Source: Clostridia bacterium (GTDB lineage Bacteria > Bacillota > Clostridia > Oscillospirales > Acutalibacteraceae). From it: a stretch of 64,000 nt of DNA. The translations under genes were made by a program, and so were the position numbers. Positions within the stretch are counted from its first letter, which is position 1. Each line of letters begins with the position of its first letter. Below are positions 43,388 to 51,685 of this stretch, one piece after another. The notes below the pieces were generated by a model. The model was not told the DNA's origin. It searched no databases and saw only the letters and a list, made by a program, of their open reading frames with translations. Location of the stretch: positions 89,075-153,074 of the forward strand of contig JAFSDL010000013.1 in the NCBI GenBank assembly GCA_017436285.1. Direction: 5' to 3'.

Positions 43388-44373
43388 AAATGAATTTAAA
43401 AGGCAAAGATTTTTTAAAGCTTCTTGATTACACAAGTGAGGAAATTGAATATCTTATAAATCTTGCGGCAGACCTTAAAAAGAAAAAGAAAAACGGAATT
43501 CCCCATGATACGCTTAAAGGTAAAAATATTGCTCTGATTTTTGAAAAGACAAGCACAAGAACCCGTTGCAGCTTTGAGGTTGCAGCAAGGGATTTGGGTA
43601 TGGGTGTAACCTACCTTGACCCCAATGCTTCTCAGATAGGCAGAAAAGAGAGTATCGCAGATACTGCAAGAGTTCTCAGCTCAATTTATGACGGAATTGA
43701 ATATCGTGGCTATGGTCAGGAAATTGTTGAAGAGCTTGCAAAATATTCAAAGGTTCCCGTGTGGAACGGACTTACAAATGAATTTCATCCCACACAGATT
43801 CTCGCAGATTTTCTTACAATCAAAGAAAAATTCGGCAGACTTAAGGGTATAAACTTTGTTTATATGGGTGATGCAAGATATAATATGGGCAACTCTCTTA
43901 TGGTAGGCTGTGCTATTATGGGTCTTAATTTTACCGCTTGTGCTCCAAAAAAATATTTCCCTGACAGTGAGCTTGTGGATGTATGCAAGAAGCTTGCAAA
44001 GCAGAGCGGTGCAACTCTCAAATTTGAGGTTGACCCCAAGAAAGCAACAAAAAATGCAGATGTTATTTACACAGATGTTTGGGTTTCAATGGGTGAGCCT
44101 GAGCTGGTTTGGGCAGAAAGAATTAATGAGCTTTCATCCTATCAGGTTAATGAACAGCTAATGAAAAATGCAGGCGACAACGCAATTTTTATGCATTGCC
44201 TTCCTGCATATCACGATAAGAAAACCGAAATCGGCAAGAGAATGTGCGAAAAATTCAATCGTTCCGCTATGGAGGTAACAAACGAGGTTTTTGAAAGCGA
44301 GCAATCCGTTGTTTTCCAGGAAGCAGAAAACAGAATGCACACCATCAAAGCGGTTATGTATGCAACTCTTTAA
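43384..44373 (+). CDS. argF: ornithine carbamoyltransferase
   Basis: Forms citrulline from ornithine and carbamoyl phosphate. The 329-residue protein has the carbamoyl-phosphate motif [13 protein letters not shown] (about residues 53-65), [18 protein letters not shown] (about 126-143) and [13 protein letters not shown] (about 270-282). These identify a catabolic/anabolic OTC of the ArgF/ArcB type. Here the operon context shows the anabolic role. The last 20 bases overlap the convergent small gene ending at 44354. Confidence 0.96.
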   Translation: MKMNLKGKDFLKLLDYTSEEIEYLINLAADLKKKKKNGIPHDTLKGKNIALIFEKTSTRTRCSFEVAARDLGMGVTYLDPNASQIGRKESIADTARVLSSIYDGIEYRGYGQEIVEELAKYSKVPVWNGLTNEFHPTQILADFLTIKEKFGRLKGINFVYMGDARYNMGNSLMVGCAIMGLNFTACAPKKYFPDSELVDVCKKLAKQSGATLKFEVDPKKATKNADVIYTDVWVSMGEPELVWAERINELSSYQVNEQLMKNAGDNAIFMHCLPAYHDKKTEIGKRMCEKFNRSAMEVTNEVFESEQSVVFQEAENRMHTIKAVMYATL

Positions 44374-44695
44374 TCAGGTTTTCTGTTTCTATTATCCTAA
44401 CAAAATCATATTGTGAAAAATAATTTTCAAGCTTTTTGATGAAGCCTTCAGATGCACCGTAGCTTATAACAGCTATGGTGCATTGTTTTTGTATTCCTAA
44501 AAAAGAGCAGATTTCCCGAAGATTTGTTATTCTGCTATAAATTTCATCATCGTCAGATTTCAGGGGAATAGAGAGAACAACACCCTTTTCCTTATACACC
44601 ATCAGCTTGAATATTATTGAAAACAGAATTAAAACCGCGCCCGCTACCGCCAGAGCCAGAGCAATAATATCAGATAACATAAAAATAGAAGACAT
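44354..44695 (-). CDS. small membrane-anchored protein of unknown function
   Basis: A 113-residue protein. The start at 44695 lies 5 bases after the stem of a terminator that contains GAGAGGTG, the probable ribosome site. Residues about 8-33 form one hydrophobic helix ([20 protein letters not shown]), followed by a soluble domain (residues 40-113) with alternating strands and helices ([35 protein letters not shown]). That domain could be an ACT-like or Rossmann-type fold. The 3' end overlaps argF by 20 bp on the opposite strand. It is downstream of the metallophosphoesterase gene and probably translated from its read-through. Confidence 0.62.
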   Translation of the reverse strand: MSSIFMLSDIIALALAVAGAVLILFSIIFKLMVYKEKGVVLSIPLKSDDDEIYSRITNLREICSFLGIQKQCTIAVISYGASEGFIKKLENYFSQYDFVRIIETENLIKELHT

Positions 44696-44735
44696 AAAAA
44701 CACCTCTCACATTATTTTATGCGAGAGGTGTTTTT
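44696..44735 (-). terminator. terminator overlapping the ribosome site of the next gene
   Basis: AAAAACACCTCTC and GAGAGGTGTTTTT form a perfect 13-bp stem. On the minus strand it ends the metallophosphoesterase gene transcript and its 3' arm supplies GAGAGGTG, the Shine-Dalgarno for the ATG at 44695. Confidence 0.8.
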
Positions 44736-44747
44736 ATGTTAATTTGA

Positions 44748-45785
44748 TTACTTAAGCTCAAAAGACATTACAGCCTTTGACCAATCCTCTGTTGTAAGGA
44801 ATTTACCGTTTCTGAAGTCTCTTGCATAGAAGATAACCTCATCATCAGTAACCTCAACAAAAAGACCTGTGCCGGGATTATTGTAAACGCCGTCCTTGTT
44901 ATCGATACCAACTGAGGGAACGTTAACAGCCTGAACATTCTTTTTAGTGTTGAGTGTTTCGTAGGTGTATTTACCAAAGCCTGTGTGAAGGTGGCCTGTA
45001 ATAAAGAAAACGTTTTCGTATTTTACAAGGATGTCGTAAACGTCATTTGTCTGGTCACCGATAGAGCCTGTCATATCATAGCTGTCTTTACGCTGATATG
45101 TGGGAAGAGATTCATCGCCTGCGCCACTGTTAGCAGAACCCCATGTATTGGGAAGACCGTGACCTTCTGCAAGAGGATAGTGGCAGATAACGAATACAGG
45201 CTTGCCTGTTTTTGTAGCATTTTTAAGCTCAACATTGAGCCACTGTAACTGAGCACTGCTGATATAAGCGTCTTCAAATCTGCTTTCCTCAGAGCCCATT
45301 ACTAAGAATGTGTAGTCGCCAACCATTGTTTTGTAGTAAACATTGTCGCGGGCATTCTCTTCTGTGTTGAGATCGTTCATAAAGCCGAGGAAGTTTTCTG
45401 TTGATTCCTCAAAATCACGAAGACGGATATCGTGGTTACCTGTGCACATAATATAATTTTTAACATTGAAATCCTTAATGAGCTCAGCTACTCTGCTGAA
45501 TTCATGAGGCATACCGTTTTCAGCGATGTCACCTGCGATAATAAAAGCATCAAGCTCGATTTCTGCGTTCATCATATCCTCTGAGAAGGACATGAGATTT
45601 GCTTCACGTTCGGGCATATAGTCACAAACCTGAGTATCACCGGTTAATACAAAGTCAATATTAACATCATCAGCAAAGTTTCTGAGAGTATCGCCTGATG
45701 CAGGAGTTGTAACTCCGCCGAATAACATAAGGATTGACATAAAGAGTGCTGCAATTTCTTGTAATAAGCCTGATATGTATTCCAT
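44748..45785 (-). CDS. exported calcineurin-like metallophosphoesterase
   Basis: A 345-residue protein. Residues 8-24 are hydrophobic (LQEIAALFMSILMLFGG), a probable signal anchor. The metal-binding motifs are complete: LTGDTQVCD (about 47-55), IIAGDIAENG (about 80-89), CTGNHDIR (about 114-121), ICHYPLAEGHG (about 195-205) and FITGHLHTGFG (about 250-260). A paralogue without the hydrophobic N-terminus sits at 49830-50789 (same 'AGDIAE(N/Y)G', 'H..EGHGLP/THGLP' and 'GHLH.G' blocks). It has its own consensus promoter. The physiological substrate is unknown. Confidence 0.9.
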   Translation of the reverse strand: MEYISGLLQEIAALFMSILMLFGGVTTPASGDTLRNFADDVNIDFVLTGDTQVCDYMPEREANLMSFSEDMMNAEIELDAFIIAGDIAENGMPHEFSRVAELIKDFNVKNYIMCTGNHDIRLRDFEESTENFLGFMNDLNTEENARDNVYYKTMVGDYTFLVMGSEESRFEDAYISSAQLQWLNVELKNATKTGKPVFVICHYPLAEGHGLPNTWGSANSGAGDESLPTYQRKDSYDMTGSIGDQTNDVYDILVKYENVFFITGHLHTGFGKYTYETLNTKKNVQAVNVPSVGIDNKDGVYNNPGTGLFVEVTDDEVIFYARDFRNGKFLTTEDWSKAVMSFELK

Positions 45786-45817
45786 AAAGACCCTACCTTT
45801 TCATTATATTTTTTTAT

Positions 45818-45846
45818 AGTATAACACTTTGGAAATGTTTAGTCAA
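45818..45846 (-). promoter_or_regulatory. sigma-A promoter of the 44748 metallophosphoesterase gene
   Basis: TTGACT (45841-45846), a 17-bp spacer and TATACT (45818-45823) on the minus strand, 33 bp upstream of the start. Confidence 0.8.
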
Positions 45847-45889
45847 CGATTATTTGTAATACTTTGGTAAAAAATGAAGAGCTATATTA

Positions 45890-45918
45890 TTGAAAAATAT
45901 ACAAAGTTATGTTAATAT
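45890..45918 (+). promoter_or_regulatory. probable promoter of the GH2-propeller-phosphoesterase operon
   Basis: TTGAAA (45890-45895), a 17-bp spacer and TAATAT (45913-45918), 43 bp upstream of the first gene. It is divergent from the promoter at 45818-45846. Confidence 0.6.
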
Positions 45919-45960
45919 AAAACCATCTATGTAAGAAAAAATAAAAGCTTGGAGTATATT

Positions 45961-47733
45961 ATGGAAAGATTATTTACAAGATGGGGCAAGGCTCTTGATA
46001 AGAATTTGCCTCTTAACGATTATCCCAGACCCCAGATGAAACGCGACAGCTTCATTAACCTTAACGGCGAATGGAACTATGCAATTCTTGACAAGTTTAA
46101 AAAATTCAACGGCTATCAGGGTAAAATTACCGTACCCTTCAGCCCTGAATGTATTTTAAGCGGTGTTGAAAAAATGGTTCAGCCCACCGATGTTCTCTAT
46201 TATCAGAGAACCTTTGAATTCAAAAGAACCAATCACAGAGTTCTTCTTCATTTTGGTGCGGTTGACTATGAATGCACGGTAACTCTTAATAATAGTGTTG
46301 TAGGCACACATAAGGGCGGATATCTGCCTTTTACCTTTGATGTTACTGCTCTTATTCTTGATGGTGAAAATGATTTAAGGCTTACTGTAACAGACCCCAC
46401 AACAGAGGGTCATCAGGCAAGAGGTAAGCAGACCTTCAAGCGTGGGGGTATCTGGTATACACCTCAGTCAGGCATCTGGCAGACAGTATGGCTTGAAGAG
46501 GTTTGCGAGGGCTATATTGAAAGCATCAGGCTCACACCCGATATTGATAATGATGAAATAAATATCGAAATCAAATACAACGGTAAGCCTGAGGATGAAA
46601 TGGCAGCTGTTGTTATGGATAAGGGTGAGGTTAAGGGCGCAGTTAAGCTTGTAAACGGAAAGGGTACAATCAAGCTTACTGATTATGAGCTCTGGAGTCC
46701 TGAAAACCCCTATCTTTACGACCTTAAAATTGCTGCAGGTAATGACAGGGTTGACAGCTACTTTGGTATGAGAAAATATAGCGTAGGTAAGGATAGCGAG
46801 GGCGTTTCAAGACTTATGCTTAACAATAAGCCCTATTTCTACAACGGTCTTCTTGACCAGGGCTATTGGAGTGACGGTATGTATACCGCTCCCTCTGATG
46901 AAGCACTTATTTATGATATTCAGACAATGAAGGATTTAGGCTTCAATACCTTGAGAAAGCATATTAAAATCGAGCCTCTTCGTTGGTACTACCATTGTGA
47001 CAGACTGGGTATGATTGTATGGCAGGATATGATTAACGGTGGCGGTGCATATAACTTTATGGCTATCGGTACTGCACCTGCATTAGCAATGGTTTTCAAT
47101 AACAAGCATATCGGCAAGGTTTCTGACGGACCTAAGCATTACAGATATTTTGCCCGTCAGGATGAACAGGGCAGAAAGGAATTCTATGAGGATTCCGAAA
47201 AAATGATTGAGCTTCTTTATAATGTTACCTCTCTTGCTCTCTGGACTCCTATGAACGAGGGCTGGGGTCAGTTTGACAGTGTAAAGGCTTGCGAATTCTA
47301 TAAGCAAAAGGACCCCACTCGTCTTGTTGACCACGCAAGCGGTTGGGTTGACCACGGTGCAGGTGATGTGAACAGCTTCCATATCTATTTCACACCATTT
47401 ATGTTCCCCAAATACGATAAAAATGATGACCGTCCCATTGCTCTTACAGAGTTTGGCGGATATTCAATGCAGTTGAAGGACCATTGCTTTAACAAGGATA
47501 AATTCTTTGGCTACAGAAAATATTACAAGCAGGAAAGCTTTGATAATGCAATCAAAAACCTTTACGAAAACAGAATTTATAACTGTATGGTAAACAAGGG
47601 TCTTTCCGCAATTATTTATACAGAGGTAAGCGACGTTGAGGATGAATGCAACGGTCTTCTTACCTATGACCGCGAGGTTATCAAAATCACTCCCGAGGTT
47701 ATGAAGGCAGCTAATGAAAAGCTTAAATATTAA
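45961..47733 (+). CDS. glycoside hydrolase family 2-like enzyme
   Basis: A 590-residue cytoplasmic enzyme. GGAG lies 6 bases before the chosen start at 45961. The layout is a galactose-binding-like N-terminal domain (RRxF: YYQRTFEFKR, LHFGAVDYECTVTLN), an Ig-like sandwich (YELWSPENPYLYDLKI) and a TIM barrel with TLRKHIKIEP and LALWTPMNEGWGQFD, holding the acid/base Glu (about residue 434). The nucleophile is probably Glu in PIALTEFGGYS. This version has no large C-terminal extra domains and is shorter than typical beta-galactosidases. It is the first gene of a probable three-gene operon. Confidence 0.88.
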   Translation: MERLFTRWGKALDKNLPLNDYPRPQMKRDSFINLNGEWNYAILDKFKKFNGYQGKITVPFSPECILSGVEKMVQPTDVLYYQRTFEFKRTNHRVLLHFGAVDYECTVTLNNSVVGTHKGGYLPFTFDVTALILDGENDLRLTVTDPTTEGHQARGKQTFKRGGIWYTPQSGIWQTVWLEEVCEGYIESIRLTPDIDNDEINIEIKYNGKPEDEMAAVVMDKGEVKGAVKLVNGKGTIKLTDYELWSPENPYLYDLKIAAGNDRVDSYFGMRKYSVGKDSEGVSRLMLNNKPYFYNGLLDQGYWSDGMYTAPSDEALIYDIQTMKDLGFNTLRKHIKIEPLRWYYHCDRLGMIVWQDMINGGGAYNFMAIGTAPALAMVFNNKHIGKVSDGPKHYRYFARQDEQGRKEFYEDSEKMIELLYNVTSLALWTPMNEGWGQFDSVKACEFYKQKDPTRLVDHASGWVDHGAGDVNSFHIYFTPFMFPKYDKNDDRPIALTEFGGYSMQLKDHCFNKDKFFGYRKYYKQESFDNAIKNLYENRIYNCMVNKGLSAIIYTEVSDVEDECNGLLTYDREVIKITPEVMKAANEKLKY

Positions 47734-47758
47734 TTAAAATACAAAAGGTGTGTTACAA

Positions 47759-49825
47759 TTGGAAAAACTCAGAATCGGTGAATATACTCAAAGAATAACA
47801 GAGCATTTTGAGCTCACGGGTAAAATCTCTTCAATTGCAGTAGCGCAGAATGGCGATATCTATGCCTGCTCGGAAAAGGGTCTTTGTCGGTTAAAGGACG
47901 GAGAATGGAACAAGCTTTTTTCCGATGGTGCATTCAGTAAGGTTTATTGCGATAAAAAGGGCAGAGTTTTTGCTTCTCTTGACAAGGCTCTTTATGAAAT
48001 AACCGATAATGGTGCCGATAAAATTGCCGATTTTGAGTTTAATATTGTTGATTTATGCGGTGAGGATGCCCTTTATGTTCTTACAGAGCATTCTCTTCAC
48101 ATTGAAAGTGCCGAGGGCTTTTTCACCCTTCAGGAAATGGACCAGGATGAAATTTCTCTTGCAGTTCAGGGTGAAAAGCTTTGTGTTGCAAGCAAAACCA
48201 TTCTTCAGAGAATGGAAGGCAAGCGCAGAACCTGGCGTTGCATTTTCCCCGCATATTCCACAATGCCTGAAATTCATATCAATGTAATTGCGTTTGATAA
48301 AACAGGCTATCTTCTTGTTGGTGCGGATGAAGGACTTTTCATTTATGACTATAAAAGCGGTTGGGTCGGCAAAAATGAGATTTCTGTTCTTCCCGAGGAA
48401 AGCGTTTATTCCATCTGCGTTTGTGATGACGGTAGCTTCCTTCTTGGCACAGATGCAGGCGCAATTCACATTAAAAACGGACTTGCAAAATATTTACCTG
48501 CAACCCGTTACGCCTTCAGCACAGATGTAACTGCACTTGCTTATTCGGACGGTGCTCTTTACACCGCTTCCGAGGGCGGAATTGTTAAAATAAGCGAAAA
48601 GCTTATGACTCTCGAAGAAAAAGCGAGAATTCTTTTTGAGAATACAGAAAAATATTTCCCCAGAAAGCCCGGTTTTGTTACTTGGGTAAAATCTCTTGAT
48701 GGTAAGGATTGCTCACACACTACTGATAATGACGGTCTCTGGACTCAGTCATACCTTGCAGGTCTTTCAATGTGGTATGCGGTAACAAAGGATAAAGAGG
48801 TGCGGGAGGCTGCAAGAAGAATAAAGGAAGGAATGCTTTTCCTTACTAAAGCCCCTGAAATCAAGGGCTTTACTGCCCGTGCGGTACGCTTCCCCGGTGA
48901 AGAATATTGGGGAACAAACCTTGAATCCGATGAGCCCGGTTGCGAGTGGCACCGTTCCTCTGATGGTAGCTATGAATGGCTTGGCGAAACCTCAAGTGAC
49001 GAAATGACAGGTCACTATGCAGGCTTTTATCTTTATTATGAGCTGTGTGCAGATGAGGAAGAGAAAAAGGAAATCTGCGAGGCAGTCTGCAATATTACAG
49101 ACCACATTTTAGATAATGACGGTTATCTTATTGATAAGGATGGTAAGCCAACCTCCTGGGCTTGCTGGAACGAAAGTGCACTTAACCTTGATAATGCGTG
49201 GATGTGGGAAAAGGGCGTAAACTCCCTTGAAATGCTCAATTTCCTTAAAATTTCCTACCATATGTCAGGTAATGAAAGATACAACAGAAAATATCAGGAG
49301 CTTATTGAAAATCATCATTTTCTTATTAATGCGGCTTACCATAAAAAAGCAGACGGTCACTCCTGCCATATTGACGATAACCTTGCAATGATGAACACTC
49401 TTTCATATCTGCTTGTGGAAAAGGACCCTGCAATAAGGCAGTATCTTCTTATGGGACTTGCTTCCCATTATGAATATGAAAAAATAGAGGGTAACCCATA
49501 CTATGCCTTTATTTACAAGGGCTTTACAGGTGCTCCCTGCGATGTTGACTCCTGCGTTAAGGCACTTAAGGATTATCCCTTGGATATGAAAAACAGGGTG
49601 ATGATTAACAGCAAGCGCAGAAATATTGAAATGGATTATGAGCCTCTCGAATGGTATGAGGAGCCCCATATCAAATACCCGTTTGCATGGGACGAAAGAC
49701 CCTTTGCAACCCTTGGCATCAATGCCTTTAAGCTTGATGGCGGTAACGGAATAACCTATGAAAACGGAATGAGCTACATTTTCATTTATTGGTTAGGCAG
49801 ATTTTTAGGAATTATTGAGGAGTAA
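47759..49825 (+). CDS. N-terminal propeller fused to alpha/alpha-barrel glycosidase-like domain
   Basis: A 688-residue protein, signal-free. The TTG at 47759 is the preferred start (AAGGTG 8 bases upstream); an earlier GTG overlaps that site. Residues about 15-285 hold repeated short blades of the two-component-regulator propeller type (ISSIAVAQNGDIYACSEKGLCRLKDG, VYSICVCDDGSFLLGTDAGAIHIKNG, VTALAYSDGALYTASEGGIVKI). Residues about 300-688 are helix-rich with Trp- and Asp-containing blocks (TDNDGLWTQSYLAGLSMWYA, WNESALNLDNAWMWEKG) as in six-hairpin glycosidases. The family and activity are not recognised with certainty. It is followed 4 bases later by a phosphoesterase gene. Confidence 0.75.
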   Translation: MEKLRIGEYTQRITEHFELTGKISSIAVAQNGDIYACSEKGLCRLKDGEWNKLFSDGAFSKVYCDKKGRVFASLDKALYEITDNGADKIADFEFNIVDLCGEDALYVLTEHSLHIESAEGFFTLQEMDQDEISLAVQGEKLCVASKTILQRMEGKRRTWRCIFPAYSTMPEIHINVIAFDKTGYLLVGADEGLFIYDYKSGWVGKNEISVLPEESVYSICVCDDGSFLLGTDAGAIHIKNGLAKYLPATRYAFSTDVTALAYSDGALYTASEGGIVKISEKLMTLEEKARILFENTEKYFPRKPGFVTWVKSLDGKDCSHTTDNDGLWTQSYLAGLSMWYAVTKDKEVREAARRIKEGMLFLTKAPEIKGFTARAVRFPGEEYWGTNLESDEPGCEWHRSSDGSYEWLGETSSDEMTGHYAGFYLYYELCADEEEKKEICEAVCNITDHILDNDGYLIDKDGKPTSWACWNESALNLDNAWMWEKGVNSLEMLNFLKISYHMSGNERYNRKYQELIENHHFLINAAYHKKADGHSCHIDDNLAMMNTLSYLLVEKDPAIRQYLLMGLASHYEYEKIEGNPYYAFIYKGFTGAPCDVDSCVKALKDYPLDMKNRVMINSKRRNIEMDYEPLEWYEEPHIKYPFAWDERPFATLGINAFKLDGGNGITYENGMSYIFIYWLGRFLGIIEE

Positions 49826-49829
49826 AAAA

Positions 49830-50789
49830 ATGTCACTTAAAACTTTTTACATAAAATGGGCAGCACAGTTAAAGGCAGTTAACCCGAACTATGACGTTGC
49901 TTACGAGGTTTCGAAGGATGAGCCAATCACATTCAAGGACAGCGAAAATGTAAGGCTTTCCTTTGCAGCAATTGCAGATACTCACCTTGTTGATAACGAT
50001 ATTGCAGAAAAAAACCTTGCAAATACCTTTGAGGACATCGGCAATTCCAAGGAAAAATTCGATGCCTTTCTTATGGCAGGCGATATTGCAGAATACGGAA
50101 GAAACAAGGAGTATAACAGATTTTTCAAGGTTACTGATAAGCAGACTGTATTTCCCCATATCTTTTTAACAATGGGCAACCACGATGTTCGCTTTACCTA
50201 TGGTAAAAATCAGAAAATTATAATGGATAAGGTTAACGAATACCTTAAAATTGATACAAAGGGCAAAAGCTTTTATTCCTACGATATAAATGGCTATACC
50301 TTTATTGTTATCGGTACTGAAAAGCGTATTCTTGAAAAGGCTCATATAACTCAGGAGCAGATTGATTTTCTTGATAAAGAGCTTCAGAGAGGCACAAAGG
50401 ACGGTAAGCCCGTTTTCGTTATGTGCCATCAGGCATTTGCCTTCACTCACGGTCTTCCTGAGGTATGGAAAACAGGGGATATGGGTGAGCAGAGCGACCT
50501 TGTTCGTGCAGTTATGGAAAAATATAAAAATGTTATTTTCATTAACGGTCACCTTCACGGCGGTATTTATGAAAAAACCTTTGAATATCTCAACAAGGAA
50601 AATAATGTTTGCTCCTTGAGTGTTCCCGGCTACAGAAAAGAAAATAACTTCGGCATCAAGCCCTGCGGTATGGGTTACATAGCCGAGGTGTATGACGATA
50701 AAATCCGCTTCACAGTCCGCAACTTTATGAAGGGCGAATACATAAAAGGCGACTGCGAGTTTGTGGAGTTTGAGGTGCAGATTATATAA
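49830..50789 (+). CDS. calcineurin-like metallophosphoesterase (cytoplasmic paralogue)
   Basis: A 319-residue protein starting at 49830 (GAGGAG upstream). The metal ligands occur in order: IADTHLVD (about 48-55), LMAGDIAEYG (about 76-85), TMGNHDVRF (about 112-120), MCHQAFAFTHGLP (about 199-211) and INGHLHGG (about 239-246). Unlike the 44748 gene it lacks a signal anchor. Third in an apparent operon with the GH2 and propeller/barrel genes, it may remove a phosphate or phosphodiester group from a modified glycan; this is an inference from context. Confidence 0.88.
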   Translation: MSLKTFYIKWAAQLKAVNPNYDVAYEVSKDEPITFKDSENVRLSFAAIADTHLVDNDIAEKNLANTFEDIGNSKEKFDAFLMAGDIAEYGRNKEYNRFFKVTDKQTVFPHIFLTMGNHDVRFTYGKNQKIIMDKVNEYLKIDTKGKSFYSYDINGYTFIVIGTEKRILEKAHITQEQIDFLDKELQRGTKDGKPVFVMCHQAFAFTHGLPEVWKTGDMGEQSDLVRAVMEKYKNVIFINGHLHGGIYEKTFEYLNKENNVCSLSVPGYRKENNFGIKPCGMGYIAEVYDDKIRFTVRNFMKGEYIKGDCEFVEFEVQII

Positions 50790-51185
50790 TGCGGAATGCG
50801 GAATTAGTCGCCAGTCGCCAGTCACCAGTCGCCAGAGTTTCGCAAAACTCAAAAAAACGTAAGGCACTGGCTTGCCTGTGCCACAGAATGAGTAAAAATG
50901 CGGAATTCGGAATGCGGAATTAGTCGCCAGTCACCAGTCACCAGTCGCCAGAGTTTCGCAAAACTCAAAAACCGTAAGGCACTGGCTTGCCTGTGCCACA
51001 GAATGAGTAAAAATGCGAAATTCGGAATGCGGAATTAGTCGCCAGTCACCAGTCACCAGTCGCCAGAGCTTCGCAAAACTCAAAAAAACGTAAGGCACTG
51101 GCTTGCCTGTGCCACAGAATGAGTAAAAATGCGGAATTCGGAATGCGGAATTAGTCGCCAGTCACCAGTCGCCAGTCGCCAGAGT
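50790..51185. repeat. 115-bp tandem repeat array (about 3.4 copies)
   Basis: GAATTAGTCGCC starts units at 50801, 50917, 51032 and 51147, spaced 116, 115 and 115. Each unit has AGTCGCCAGTCACCAGTCGCC, GAGTTTCGCAAAACTC, CGTAAGGCACTGGCTTGCCT and GTAAAAATGCGGAATTCGGA. The CGTAAGGCACTGG part matches the module at 3355. No gene is present. Confidence 0.92.
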
Positions 51186-51461
51186 TTCGCAAAAAGCAAA
51201 AAAAGAGCAATAAAGCTTATGGTGGTTCTTACCTCTCTTCGAAGAGAGGGGGACCACCTTTTTGTTTTTATATGTTTGAAATTGGTTTCAAGCGTGTGGT
51301 GAATAAAAAGTTTGAATGCAGTTGGTCGGGTGGTGGAGAGTTCTTGACGCGAAATATTTAGCGTCTTTTCACCGCAAGGTGAAAATATAATGAAATGTAA
51401 GGTGCAACAACTATATTCTTCTGAATAAACTATTGCTAAAACTGAAAATTTGTGGTAATCT
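50800..51461. other. gene-free region between phosphoesterase gene and leader RNA
   Basis: Apart from the 115-bp array and the hairpin at 51221-51264, the stretch 51265-51461 shows no ORF with a ribosome site and no repeat that I can relate to others. A weak promoter-like pair TTGCTA (51433) and TAATCT (51456) would fit the start of the leader RNA at 51462. Confidence 0.4.
51221..51264 (+). terminator. terminator-like hairpin related to the MITE-like arm
   Basis: GGTGGTTCTTACCTCTCTTC and GAAGAGAGGGGGACCACC form a stem followed by TTTTTGTTTTT. The CTCTCTTCGAAGAGAGG core and GGGGACCACC resemble the arm of the repeat at 33155. Confidence 0.6.
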
Positions 51462-51666
51462 AAAGTTACCACATAAATTGAATATTTTACTTACAACTGT
51501 AACAGGTGAAGTATGCATTTTTTACTTTTTGGTAAAAGTGTATGCTCCGCTTTTGTATACTTTGCCTTTTTGGTTGTAAGTCTGCAAATTCAATTTGTGT
51601 GGTAGCAATTGGAGCTTATACATTTTTCGGTGTGTGTAGCTTCGGTTGCACACACTTTTTTATTTT
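51462..51666 (+). ncRNA. candidate structured leader RNA with terminator hairpin
   Basis: An outer stem joins TTACCACATAAATTGAAT (from 51466) and ACTTACAAC (51489-51497) to GTTGTAAGT (51573-51581) and ATTCAATTTGTGTGGTA (51588-51604). Inside it is a smaller hairpin around TTTACTTTTTGGTAAA. Downstream, GTGTGTGTAGC and GTTGCACACAC close a perfect 11-bp stem on a C(UUCG)G tetraloop, then TTTTTTATTTTT (to 51666). The gene start is 20 bases further. This looks like a riboswitch or attenuator or an sRNA; I do not recognise a known family. Confidence 0.5.
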
Positions 51667-51685
51667 TCAGAAAGAAGGAATGTTT

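Noticed and set aside
50790-51185. CRISPR array at the 115-bp repeats
   Set aside because: Whole units are tandemly identical, with no variable spacers.
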